From Tremella fuciformis (lineage: Eukaryota > Basidiomycota > Tremellomycetes > Tremellales > Tremellaceae), in assembly GCA_032768795.1 (NCBI GenBank), contig CP136490.1, positions 8,308,001-8,372,000 of the forward strand: a stretch of DNA of 64,000 nt, given 5' to 3'. Below the pieces are notes generated by a model. It searched no databases, was not told the origin of the DNA, and saw nothing but the letters and a program-made list of their open reading frames with translations. This document shows, in pieces, positions 9,627 to 22,156 of the stretch. How positions within the stretch are numbered: the stretch's first letter is position 1; every line of letters begins with the position of its first letter. Made by a program: the position numbers and the translations under genes.

Positions 9627-12600
9627 CGTGTCTCGTGGGTGGCCAAGGCAGTGAGAGGTCGAATGAGCATGTGGGCACGGCGAGCCGTTGGACAATTATA
9701 GACTAATCAATGGGATGGCGAGCTCGTCGCCGAGACCGGCTCGAAAAAGATCATGTACAGTTCTGCAGATGGTGAACGAGGATGAGCGAGTATATACAAC
9801 CCGACTCGCCCGTTCAGCAGGTCGAGGAAAAAGACGGCGAGTGATTGAGTAAGTGAGTCTCGGAAGCAGCCGTCGATCCTTCGGACGCAACTGCACACCA
9901 TGGGGTTCTCCGTGCGCCTCCGCAAGACCGACGGTGGACGGGGGCCGGGGTATGACCGATGCAGCCGGTCCGGAGGCGAGGGATGCGCCGCCGAAGGGGG
10001 GAGTTTGCACAGTTGTGAGTCAGTCACACGACGTGTAGAGGCGTCCGACCGCGTGCTGCACGCCGCAAGCAGCTGTGGCAGCTACAAGACCAGCTACGCT
10101 TCGTCCGTGAAACAAGGGGAAGCATATGCCGTACACCCAGACAGAAGACCGAGTATGCTTGATGCGTCCTGCAGTCCTGCAGGTACAAGACCGACGACCC
10201 TTGCGAGCGTACGTACATGTCCATCCTGCTCAGTAGAGTCAGCGGGTGATCGACGCGACGACCTGAAGCCGGTTTCCTGGGGACATGCCAAAGACGGTGA
10301 TTCCAACTGGACGACCCCGAGGCATTTCTCCGGCGTATCAGGGATCTCGGAGGTCGTCGAGTGTCTGATCGTCGTCCAGCCCAGTCTGGATGACTCGAGT
10401 CGGAGGGGAGAGAAGCCCTCTCATGTTCCGATGACGAAATGAGGTGGTGAAACACGCTCAGGATGGGTGGCCATTCTGCCCGAAACAGAAGGGCAGAGGA
10501 GCGTGGAGAAGGAGCTGCATGGCGGAGGTATGGCCGAGACAGACGGGAGAGCTGGAGGAGACACGGAGAGGGCAAAGGTGAAAGAGAAGAAATGTGATGT
10601 TGGAAAGAAGAGAAAAGCGCCAGGTTGCTCTTTCCGGCGAAGAATCCATCGTCGGGGTAAGCCGGCAAATCCGGTAGATCGAGGTCACGTGATTAGAACC
10701 GAGAAAGCGGCACTCGCCGTTCAATACAATGGTCATCGGACAGACCGATTGTGATAGGGCCGTTTTATCTCCGGCCCACAAATGCACTGCAGAACTGCAG
10801 GCGTTCCCGGGCTGATAGCTTCTGGCTCTGGATAGTCTGGCGTCATCCGCGTCCGCCCATTGAACCGCCCACTCCCCGGCCGCACCGCAGCAGCCCAGAG
10901 CTGGCTGGGGGAGAGGGGCAGGAGCCGAGCGACGACGCTCGTCGCCCGTCGCGGTCGAGATGAGACGGAGGAGAGAGCTAGCGCTGTGCGCAGGCCAAGC
11001 AACGGGTGAGGGCGCGGCGGTGACAGCGCGAACGGCGAGCACCAATTGCGGCTTGTATATCGGCGACGCCTCGAGCGGTGCTGTGCTGTCGCCCGCCGAG
11101 CGGTAGCGATTGAGGGGGTGTGCCTCGCAGTCTTTTCATCGCGCCGAATAGTAAGCAGGACGCGGCAGAGACATGCTGCCCGCGCCGAGAGAACGGGGGG
11201 AAGCAAGGGGAATCGCGAGGGTTCAGGATTAATCACGCTTCAATCGTCCTGATGCCCTGCGCATCCGCCTTGCCTCTCTTCCCGGAGGTGACGAGCGTCG
11301 GTCAATGGTGACGTGGTACACATGGGCACTTGGGGCGAGTGATAATTTCGGTCCTCTGCTCTTGTGCCCTTCGAATGAGGAGCAGCTGCAATAGCCGCTC
11401 GTGGCGAGAGGCAGAGGGCAAGACGCAAGGTCGGCCGCCCTATACCCTTTTTCCACCTTGTTGGTTGCCTCTGGTCTTGGCCCCCTTGTCAGCATTCTCG
11501 CTGGCCCCTCTTTTCCTCGTTGTTTCCCCTGATTCCTGAACAAACCTGAACATCTGTGCACAGTGCAGAGACCAACATTTCGATACGTCGACCAAAACCT
11601 CCAAATCCATCCTCACCCAACAGACCAGACGTGTCCGACCACCGGTCGCTCCATTCGTCGTCAGCACATATACCCCCTTCGTCTGGTTTTCGCGGCGCCG
11701 ACACCCCCTTCGATCGTGTTGCCTTGCGCCAGGCGATCTTGCGCGGGCAATCAAGAGGAGCAGGAAGAAGAAAACTCGACGCGACCGATCTTGTCAGTCG
11801 CTCGGTCTTGCTTGTTTGGGCACACGGTGAGTGCTTGCTTGCTTCTTTGGGCCCATCGGATCCTGCTCCCATACCTCCCGCTCTTCTGCCTCCGACGACG
11901 ACGGGGAGAGGTGTCGTGATGCTGGGACACGAGGAGTTCCGAGACTTGACGCGAATCTCATCATCTGCCATCAACATGATCCGTCTAGGGTCTTGGCCCT
12001 CTCTCCGAGTGGTTGTCCCTAGATGCGTCTTGCTTTGGACCTGAGAGATAAAGAAATAAAAAGGAAAACAGGAGAGCGAGGTCGGAAAGCACAGACATTC
12101 GCTCTGTCGTCCCTTGCGTCGAGATGTCGCAGAGAGGCAGACCAAGAGAAGAGGGGAGGGAGGATATGGATGATCTCGGAGGATGTGGGGGGACGTCATG
12201 AGATGCCTTTGAGCTAGCGGACTTGATCGCCGCCCTCTCTGCAGCATCAGCACCACCAGCACCAACACCAGCACCAGCGACACGATCGAGGGTGCCACGG
12301 TGGCTTGACACGCACAGAGCTGCTGGCCAGCTCGGACAGATCCCCCTCGCCGGCTCGTACTGGTATCGGAGATGGAGTGGGGCAATGGTCGCATGACATG
12401 ACACGATATGGACGAGCGCTGACACTGTCTCTCTCTCCTTCTGTGCTCGACAACACCACAACACCACCTCGACAACACCCCCTCCGCCCTGCGGATCACC
12501 CACCTCCTTTGGTGTCTCCCTCCCTCCCCTTGCACTCCTTCATCGCCACCGGACAATAACCCATCCCTCGTCCCTTCTCCGTCCTCTCCGGTCCGACTAT

Positions 12601-13299
12601 CCTTCTCACTCTCTCTTTGGGTCTCGTCGTCAATTGTGACACTGGTCACGTTGACACGCCCCGACCACGTTGACCTACCTGCACTGGAAACGCTCTAACG
12701 CCTAACGTCAACCCCCTCCCCTCCCTTCCCGGTCGGATCTGATCGCCTCGGCTCGCCCGTGAGGTGTCCCGTTTACCCTACCGTCGCTTACCGCTACCCA
12801 ATCATCCACCCACCCACCACCACCGCCCTTGGCAACTCGCACTCACACTCACACTGGTGCGCTCGTCGTCCTCGACACCCCCTCACTCCTCCCCTCACCC
12901 CTCACCCCCCAAAATCCACCACGCCCTCCCTTTGGAAACTGCGACCGCCGTGACATCTTTCTTTCACCTTTTTTTCGCTTTCTCTATTTTCCTCCTCTGC
13001 TTTTACGCCATCTTGCACCGATGCAGTGACGGCAGATACGTTGCATGCCCACTGGCCAGCACAGCCGTGCTTGCAGTCGCCGGACAGCCAAGCTCAGTTA
13101 GTGACGAGTGACCGGGTTCCCTTCGGCACCACCCGAAAAATTTCGATTCCGAGTTCTTGTTCTCGCTCTCGCTCCTGTTGGTCACCGTCGCCGTCATCGT
13201 CATAGGACACCCTCGCTCGACCGATTCCGAGCCCGACCCTTCCCACTACCCTCACTCTTCTGTCTCGATACCCTGCATATTCGCACCCCTTCTCTCCCA
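9627..13299. other. 3.6-kb gene-free region upstream of NRG1
   Basis: No convincing coding sequence on either strand. Long open frames here (for example minus strand 12649-11489) have low-complexity, non-conserved translations and are probably chance. The part from about 12,400 is strongly pyrimidine-rich on the plus strand, with CACTCA/CACCAC runs, as in long 5' leaders of basidiomycete regulators. GT-rich donor-like sites such as the one near 11,826 allow for leader introns, but none can be assigned. It probably holds the promoter of NRG1, the promoter of the minus-strand gene at 9626, and possibly non-coding transcripts. Confidence 0.5.
12238..12293. repeat. Imperfect CAG/CAC trinucleotide repeat
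   Basis: A run of imperfect CAGCACCAC/CAACACCAG units in the NRG1 upstream region. Simple-sequence tract, no coding support. Confidence 0.7.
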
Positions 13300-14842
13300 A
13301 TGTCCACCGAGACCTCCCCTCACCACCCCACGGCGCTAGGGAACCCCTACGCAACCCCTATGACCTCCACGCCCCACACCGCCATGCACCCCTCGGGTCC
13401 AGGTCCCAACAGCGCTCCCTCCGGCCCGTTTGCCGACTCGACCGCCGCTCCCCACCCCTACGACGACCACCACAGCGCAAAGGCGGAGCCCTACCAGCCG
13501 GATAACGGCGACACCTCTGTCGAGCTGCCGACGCCGACGCCGACAAAGGGCAAGAATGGAGCCACTGGCCCGGCAGAGGGCAAGACCAAGCCCCATGTAT
13601 GCCAGATCTGCCAGAGGGCGTTCACGACCGGCGGCCATCTCCAGCGGCACCAGCGGATACACACCGGCGTGAAGGCATTCAAATGCCCCTTCCCGGGGTG
13701 CGAGACGAGGACCAGCAGGCAGGACAACCTGCAACAACAGTGAGCTGCGAAATCGCCGGGGCTGACTCAAGCTCACGTCCAGTTATCGCACTCACCTTTC
13801 ACCGACATTGAGAAGGGGTTCGGGCTCTGCAGCTCGCGCGGCCGTGGCACAGGCGATGGAGGCTGCCGGTCTCAAATCCACCAACTCTCGCGCTCCTCGG
13901 AAATCCAAAGGCTCCGCCGTCGGTACTCCATCATCAGCCGGCGGCTCGCATGTCCCCTCGCCCTACCAGACGCCCACGAGCCAGGGGCCCAGTCCATACG
14001 CCCCGTATGGCATGTACGACCCCTCCCAGCAGCACTACCCCTACCCCTTGCCGCCGCCCAACATGGCAATGCAGACGCAGTCCGGGGCGTCCAGCCGGGT
14101 CCCCTCACCGGTCAACGGACACTCGTCCAGCCACTCGAGCGTCGGCTCCATGCCCCATCAGCACCAGCAGTACTTTGCCCAGCCCTTCTCCCCCGCCTAT
14201 GCCTACCCGGGCCAAGGCATGCACCAGCCGCCGTACCGCTACGGCCCGCAGGCCATCCCGTCACCGTACGGCGCGCCGCACGCGCACCACGGCATATACT
14301 CGCCGGGCATCGCCAGCGAGCACGGCGGCCAGGGACACATGTACAGCCCGATGAACACCCAGTTCGGCGCACACTCGCGCGAGTCATCCTACGGCGTCCT
14401 TACCCCGCAATACGGCGGGGCGGGTGCCATGGGCAACGGCACATACCCCCCTCGGACGCAAACCTCGACTCCGCTCAGCCAGAACCACGACGAAGAGCAC
14501 GCGCGCGCGTACGGCCGCCCGCCTGTACCGGCCGGACACCGGCCCCCCTCGCCGCGGAGAAGAACGCCCCCGCACGACCTGCTCGGCCAAGGCGTGGTGG
14601 ATCCGGCCAGCATGAACCGGTCGGTGCCGGGCATGGGCGGCTACGGCGCGCCGGGCGCCTATGGCCAGGCGCCGCCGATGGCGTATGGCGGGTACGGCAT
14701 GCACGGCGCGACGCGCGATCCGGGCATCGCGCACCGCGCGAGCATCTCGAGCTTGTCGGATGGGGGGTCGGGCAACGGCGGGTCGGACGGGTCGAAGCGT
14801 GAGTCTGCGAGCGAAGCGAGCAGCGATCGGATTGTGCGATAG
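13300..14842 (+). CDS. NRG1: C2H2 zinc-finger transcriptional repressor Nrg1
   Basis: Nrg1 proteins repress glucose-, stress- and morphology-responsive genes; in Cryptococcus the homologue is tied to cAMP signalling. Exons 13300-13739 and 13783-14842 give 499 residues. Two adjacent C2H2 fingers lie at about residues 100-155: [21 protein letters not shown], then [23 protein letters not shown], which the intron splits inside the second His. The pair is followed by [10 protein letters not shown]. The rest is a Pro/Gln/Tyr/Gly-rich tail with many PSP and YG repeats, ending in a Ser/Gly-rich stretch. The start at 13300 follows a long pyrimidine-rich leader. It converges on NUP192. Identification is good; target genes are unknown here. 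Confidence 0.88.
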
Positions 14843-15399
14843 ATAGGCTGACGATGCAGCGTTACACCAAGCATGAGTATGGCTTGACCCGGCTGGACGG
14901 CATCAGTGGGACCCGGACGAGGACGACGTATAGAAAGAAGTAGACAATTCGCAATTCGCACCTGACGCACGCAACGCAGCCCTTCCTCGGTAAAATCTAT
15001 TTGTCGCAGACATCGATCATCTCTTTCTTTGGCATTTGGCATCTCATCTCTCCCTCCCTCCTTCCTCCTCCCTACCCCCCATCCGCCCGGCACCCGGCAT
15101 AACACAGGTCAAGGACACAGGACACGGCAATAACAAACAAGCAAGCAGGCATTGACTTTTGGCTATTGGCTTTGGCTTTCAGCTTTGGGCAATTGGGCTC
15201 GACCGTAGCTGGCAAGGCTGTATCAACAACTCCCCTTCGTCCAAGTAGTATCTTACAAGTACCTTAATGACACCTGCTCTGCCCTGTCCTGTCCTCGCTG
15301 CATGTGTATGCGCGGACGCGGGATATAGATACCTTGTCTTCTCAACCACCATAAAGACAGACGCATGCATCGTGTCGCCGGCATCCCCCTTTAGAGTTG
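14843..15399. other. Convergent 3' intergenic region
   Basis: Space between the 3' ends of NRG1 (+) and NUP192 (-). It contains T/C-rich stretches and probably both 3' UTRs. No gene seen. Confidence 0.5.
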
Positions 15400-18300
15400 T
15401 TACACATCAGAGATATCCTGCTCCGGCCGCACCTCGCCCAGCAGGCCCGCTGTGAGCTCCTTCATGCGACGCACCAGCATCTGGTAGTACTGCTGCCCCT
15501 GCCCCGCCTGCGCCTGAGCAGGCCCAAGCTTCTTGACAGGGGCCAAGTCGGGATGCACGTCGAGCGCGTCCATGCGCTCGAGTGTGCCGCGCAGGGCGCC
15601 GGCCACGCGCTCGAGCAGGCGGCCGGTCGCCGCGCCCGAGATGGACGCGGCGCCGTCCAGCTGGCTGGCGGTGAATGTGCCGAGGCTAGACGAGAGGGTG
15701 TCGGCCCTGACGGGTTCCTGGCCGTGCCGGGCGTCGTTGGCGTAGTACAGGAGGTGCCGCCAGATCAGCAACAACAGGGACTCGATCGAGTCTGCCACCG
15801 TCAGTGCTTTTCGGATCGATTCCAGCAGAGAAAGACTGACTGAAGAGAAGCTGGATACGGCTGGTGAAAGCCGGTGCTATCGACTCGACGCCGCCCTCGT
15901 CGTCGTACAAGTCGGCATCGACCAATTTCTGCCGATGAGTCAACGGAACGGAGAGGGGGATGCGGGGCGGACTCACCCCGATGGTGACCTCGTCCAGCGC
16001 CGCCTGGCTGCGCAGGACATCGAGCATGGCTTCGTATTCTGCGCTGACGTCCTCGACCGTGCCCGCCAAGTCCGAAAGGAGCTCGGCGACCATCGGCAAA
16101 GACGGCGCCGTGGCAATGTAGGGTGTCCGGTTGGCGCCAGTCCGGGCCGTCCCTGTCGTCAAGACCGGGAAACCCTGGCCGGCCTTCAGACCCTTGGTCG
16201 TCGTGCACAGATAGTTGAGCAGGACCTGATTGAGGGACAATACTTGGATTTGGGCTGCTCTATCAGCCCACTGGAATCAGTCTTCATGCAGAGCCCACCT
16301 TGGGCCATCTCGCTGGGGTTCACAACGTTATCTGACCAGGCATCTTTGTCGAAGAAACGCGCGGCGACGGCTAGGACTGCCAAATGCAAAGCCCCGAAAC
16401 CGACGGGTGATCGCTGCTGTCAGCGGATCGCTCGGGCTTGCTCATCTTCAGAAACCCACCAAGTCCTCCTCGGGCACCTTGTGAACCACCATGCCGAGTA
16501 TCGACACCACCAGGCGGAGCTCCTCCATGCCGGTCAGGGTGATGTATTGCTGGTTCTCCCGGAGCAGAAGTAGTATAGCCTCGCGATGTGCGTTGAGGAA
16601 GCTGATTCCCTGCCTGTCAGATGCTGTCTTATTCTCGCTTGACTGAGCCCACATGTCCCGCTGCTGAGCGCTGTGACCGCTGAAGACTGGAGAGTGTTCT
16701 CGCAAGCACCTGAAGAGTCAAGATCAGCACTCGATGCTGCCGGCCGATAGTATCTCGGGCAACACTGTCGTCGTCTACATGTCAGCCGTGGCCATCTTAT
16801 CCTGCCAATCGGACACACCCATGGAGTCGTCCGCAGTAGGCTGTACAGCCACAAAACCGCACATTGCAAAGATCTCAAAGAGACCTGCGTCCAACAGCTC
16901 TGCTGCACCTTGCTTGGTCGCAGCGACTGCTATGAGGAACCCGACCTTGGCCTCGTAGACCCAGTATGCGTGCAAATCGGCTGTTGTTCAGCTTTGGGCC
17001 GTGCTCTGTTCATAGCTGCACTCACTCGCATCTGCTCCGAGACACTCGAGTAGTGCCATTTCCCGATCTTTGATGCTTCGGACAAACAAGGACAAAAAGC
17101 CACCCTGGACGACAGGTACCAGGATCTGTCGATCGCGTTCCGTGTAGCAGATCGAGACAATCGCGCTGAGCAAAGCGAAGCACTCCGTCTTCCATACGTC
17201 TCTGTCGTCCATCGCATCGCGGCATAGCAGGGTGAAAAATCGATCGCGCTTGCTAGTGAAGGCGGCAATGGTCGCTCGGTGCAAGACCGTCGAAACCGGA
17301 GTTGGTGTAACTGTGGCAATTGTTTCTCGTCCGACAGTCGATGCCGCGAGGGAAGCCGTGTCGTCGGCGCTAGAAGGCGCTGTCATGGCGACCAATTGAA
17401 GATATTGACCTATGGCCGCAAAGAGGTTCCCGCGTGCATTTTCAGAGAAACCCGTCTGCGTGACGACATCGATCATCTGCACGAGAACGGCGGAAAGCTG
17501 GTCAACTGGTTGACTACCGACATCCAGGTCGGCTAAACTAGACACAAGGGCCGACACCGTGACGAGGACGGACTCGCACAGGATGTCGATGATGCCAGGC
17601 GGGATGTCATGCGTGAGCCGATCCAGAATAGCGTCGAGAAGTTCGAAAAGAACGACTTCCTGTTGCTCGTCCGAGACATGCTTGAAGAGCATCGACAAGA
17701 ACACTTTGAGGGTCTCGTTCCACGCGTCAAGGAGACTTCCTTTCGCAAGAGATATGTCGGTCTCGCGATTTCGTAAAGCCAGGCGTTTGACGATGTACTC
17801 CGCTTCCTCAGACATGGCTTGGCTCTGAGCACCAATTGTCAGAGCACCACTGCGCTCGTGCTGGCGTTGAAACGCCCGAAGCTCCCTGCTGAGGGCGGGT
17901 ATGTCGTACCAGTCGACTTCAGGTCTTTTGAACTGGTCAAAGTTGAATTCCCGGTAGAAACTGAGATCCCGAGAAGCACTCAGGCTTTCCGGGACGGTCT
18001 CGTGAAAGAGTGTATCGACAGTGTTTAACAGATCACTGATAAGCGCAGGGCGATCCTCCTCGTCGAGCAGATCGTCATCGTCTTCAGCGACCCCGCGGAA
18101 CAGCGCCCTCGCCACAGACGAGCTAGACGGTCCCTTTCCCTCGTATGTGAATGTTGCAAGCGAGACACAGGATAGAATCCAGCGTTGGTAGTCTAGGTAC
18201 CCGACAAGAGTCTCTGCAGTCGTTGGGATTCTCGCGTCACTGACAACAACATGACCGCTTCCGGGTTGATCCGACTCTGTGATGGGGCACGAGCGAGGGA

Positions 18301-21300
18301 GATGGATGAGCTGTAGAGCGGCAAAATCCGCGGTCGACGAAGCGTAGGACATCGTCGTCCGCCCTGTTGTCGGATGTGAGAATAGCTGATGAAGGATCTG
18401 CGCTGATTTCGCGGCAAGATTAGGGTGAACCTCCACGAGACTGATGGCCGAAGAGTCGTAATCCATTCCTTCGGAAAGCTGTCGAAGAAGGACGTTGACG
18501 CATGAGACTCTGGCTTCGGGGTCTCGTGGATCCGGAAGAGTGAAGTCTCGGGCGTGGAATTCGAATCCAAGGAGAAAGTGGGCAATATTGGGTCCTGCCG
18601 CATCCGAAGAAGTCCCATCGAGCAGAAGATCGAGTATGGCTGAGCGAATGACCAGAGGTAGAAGCTCCAGCTGACTGGATCGCGCTTCACCGCGCAACAC
18701 AACCTTTTCGGCCTTCTCCCGGACGTCGGACGAGATGTCCTCGCCTTCCCCTTCCAGACGCTTGCAGAAGCCCTGAGCGATGCGGATCGAATCATCAGAC
18801 GCATCAAGCAGACCTGCCAGGCGATTGACAGACGTAGCGTACTCGCTTCGAAATACGTCGCGTCTGCTGAAGACGGGTGATTGAGCAAGTGCGCTCATGA
18901 TCTTGGTAGCCACCAGAGCTAACTCGAGGTCGTCATCACCCACCAGAAGAGCGATGGCATTTATAGTCGGGACATGGTTGAGGAGATGCTGGTCTAGACT
19001 CTGCAAGCTTAACGGTCTTTTGAAAGCGGTGTTGCCCGTTCGACTAGGGTCTGACAGGGTGAGGAGCAAGACGTCGGAGAAGATCAGTTGTATGTCCAGA
19101 ACGCGATGAGTGATTCGCATAGCCCGTTGAAGCAGCTGAGTGATCTGCGAGCGACGTGGCTGAGGGAGTTGAGAGAGCGTTTCGATTGAACCTGCCAACG
19201 GGGCGAATATTGCCGGCTCGCTGAGTAGTCGAAGCAGAACGGTGAATCCTGGTTCGTCGGTTAAAGAGGATGCGATTTGAGATATTGCTCTGCTACTAGA
19301 CTGCGAGAGCAATTCCGTCATCTCGAAGCTGTGCAGGGCTTTCTCAAGGTAGCCGAATACCGCGTCGAGCATCTCCCACCGCTCATCGTCACGCGCGTAC
19401 CGACGAGCCTGAGGGATGAGAAGGACTCGATCAAGCACGTGATAGGTACCGCGGCGCAGATCGTTGGCCAAGCGCGGCTGTATAGATCGCGACGAGGATC
19501 CCTCTGCGGCGGGCGCAGGAAGCAGAGCCGTAAGGAAAGCGATATACGATCGAGTGAGTGGGTATGTGTCCGCCTCCACTTCGGCATACTCCATCTTGTC
19601 CATCCAGCCTATGGGGGGCGGTATTCGATTGCTCTCAAGATGCCGGATGTCCAATGCGGGATCCAAGAAGCTGATCCGCTCGTAATGCTCGATGGCTTTG
19701 CTAATGACCTCATCGTCGGCGGTGTCTCCCGTTCTTCGACAGAATGCGCTGATCGCGTCCAAAATGCCTGCTTTGAGGTGAGAGGGAATGTCGCAATTCA
19801 GCATATCGAACAGCATCTGGATAATATTGGGCTTGAGTTGCAGAATACTGCTTCGAGCAATCTGGGACCAGTTGACCACGGTGGTGAGAAGTCGGGTCCA
19901 TCCTTGCAAGAATTCGACCTCTTCCGCGGCTATGGGGTCCATTGATGGCGGACGATTTGGTTTGGTGGGCTCGAAAAGGTGGGCCATGATTTCATGATAG
20001 TGCTGATAGAATTTGATGAGGGCTTGCCAGTTCCATCTGGTCTCTTTCAACCGCTCGTGCGCTTTCGAAGCACAAGATTTCCCCGCGGATATAACCGTGA
20101 TGAATTCCCAGAAGGCAAGCCCGGGATTCGTCAGGCGGGAATCGAGAATCGCATTCGTAAAAGCTGCACTGTCCCAAAAGTGGGAAGCGCTGTCTTCAGG
20201 AAGGCTCTTATAAACGGTAGCCGCAAAGGCAAGGAACGCTTGATACACGGCGGGAGCGCGAGAGGATTGAGCCTTGTTCCGAACGTGATCTTCCTCCTTG
20301 GCGCGCAGATTTCGAAGGAAGCCTTTCTTGAATGACAAGCCGTCGACGAGGTGCTGAAGCTGTCGGTAGATGAAGTCGTCGTTGGCAGGATCTGACCGGC
20401 GGGCGACGCGAACTAGGGCATCCTCTGCAGCCTCTGCAGCTTCATCCCTTTCTTCCAATCCCCTCTCTTGGCGAACGCCCAGCAGTATTTGACGGAGAAG
20501 TTGAAAGGCTTCGCCGTAAATGGAGTCAAGGAGGAACTGCTCCGCGCCTGCATTGTCAATGCCGATTTGCGAAACATTGGGATCATGCCGCAATGCTGAA
20601 ATGTAAAAGAAGATCCAGCAGAGCTTGGTCGCTTCGCGAAGAGGAGTGATCGACCAGCTGTCTTGTATCTTGGGCGTAAGCAGATGACCCGAGCAATATT
20701 TGCCGACGTACGACCAGCCCCGACACGACCTTGAGGAATCGGACATCTTTGCACCATTCGTCCAGAACATCATAGCGAACATCTGTGTGCTCCAGGCTGT
20801 CGATTGGCCGTAGAGCAGCCATAACAGCCCTGATCGTCAGCGGGACCTCATCAGCAGGATGATGTGTTCACGTCAAAACAGTGCCGACCAATGTTTCCAT
20901 CTTGTCTTTCTTCTTGAGCCATTTCAAGATCTTCACCAGGTGTCCGCGGCCCAAATTGCCTCCTTCCGCAATCGCACCCAGAAGTCCTGCCAGCTTGTTC
21001 TGCTGTGCCCGAAGGGCGCCGACCCGGAAGCTGAGCATCTCGTAGTCGACCCCGCTGCAAGGACCTGATCTGAGGAGAGTGCTGAGCTTCTCCTGTATCG
21101 CATCCACCTGACCGAGAATTTGATCTACCATCGTCCCATTCCCCTTGCCGGATCCGAGACTGGTACTCTCACTCAACAGCTCCTCCACCCAGGCGCGCAG
21201 ATGGTCGAACGGCGCACTCTGGTCGGCGCCGGGTGCGATGGTGACTCGCAGAAGCTCCCGCACAAAGTCGAGCATCTCCGCCAGCCATTCGTGCAAGGCG

Positions 21301-21732
21301 AAGACGGCGATCTCGCCAGGCGTGCGCGATGGATATTGAGGTCGGAGGGTTTCAGACTGTACAGCGAGCACGGCTGCCAGGAGTTGAGAGATGTTGAGGG
21401 TGGAAGAGATGCCATTGACGAGGGTGAGGAGATCACCGGTGATGGTGACTGAAGCCCCAGAGGGAAGGGTGATCGGCCCTGAGGTCAATGAGAGCTCTGG
21501 TCGATGGTCATGGTAGTAGGAGTCAAAACACACCTTTTTCGACGGCAGCCTTGTCGGCGTCATTCTGGCCCGGCAAGCTCGTCAAGGCGAGCAGCCAGGG
21601 CCGAGCCTCGTCGAGCTTGGCGAAGAGCTGCCGTATACCGGACGTGCTCGGTGCAACCCATGCCCTGTCGAGGAGCAGTTGCAGGTCGCCAAAGAGGGAG
21701 TGATCCCAGTTGACGAGAGGCAATTCGGACAT
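15400..21732 (-). CDS. NUP192: Inner-ring nucleoporin Nup192/Nup205
   Basis: Large alpha-solenoid nucleoporin of the nuclear pore inner ring, binding Nic96/Nup53 partners. Eleven exons (21732-21534, 21478-20872, 20829-20730, 20668-17026, 16980-16819, 16774-16653, 16609-16460, 16413-16299, 16257-15977, 15928-15841, 15791-15400) sum exactly to 1952 residues, close to Nup205-size members. The N-terminus (MSELPLVNWDHSLFGDLQLL) and the segment FRVGALRAQQNKLAGLLGAI match the family, as does GFGALHLAVLAVAARFF near the C-terminus. The protein is almost wholly helical with no low-complexity FG repeats, as expected for a scaffold Nup. Most introns cluster in the last fifth; one central exon is 3.6 kb. 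Confidence 0.93.
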
Positions 21733-22156
21733 GTCGAAGAGCTGCTCGAGGCGTGACGGTCACTGAGGAACGCCTCAGCTACTTCCTGCTGCGTACGAGA
21801 CAGTATTTCGTGTCTCGCGTCAAGGTCGTCTCGCCATAACCGTCAAGCAAAGTGAAAGGGCGCAAATACAAGAAACGAAAGATGGACAGTTGGACATTTC
21901 TGGTGGCCAGTCCAAAATGCTCAAGACGCGGCGAGGTCGAGCCATGTGGCACTGCCTGTAAAGCATTTGGGCATCGTGATACTCCTGTGAATGCATACAA
22001 TGAGGGGTTGAGGTAGCTATGTGCAGCTTTATACAACAGAGTCCATACGCTCCATCCTTGCAGAAGCACTGGACCACTTCCTTTGCGCCGCAGGCAGAGT
22101 AGCGGCCTGAAAGAGCGAAGCTCGACCAGGATTACCAGCCTGAAGAGCTCGCTGTG
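21733..22156. other. Intergenic spacer upstream of NUP192
   Basis: Lies between the 3' end of the MAK32-like gene and the start of NUP192, both minus strand. Expected to hold a terminator and the NUP192 promoter; no site assigned. Confidence 0.5.

Noticed and set aside
11489..12649. Long minus-strand open frame (386 codons) upstream of NRG1
   Set aside because: Translation is low-complexity and lies in strongly biased pyrimidine/purine DNA; no domain, no plausible start context, and overlapping frames on the other strand are equally long.
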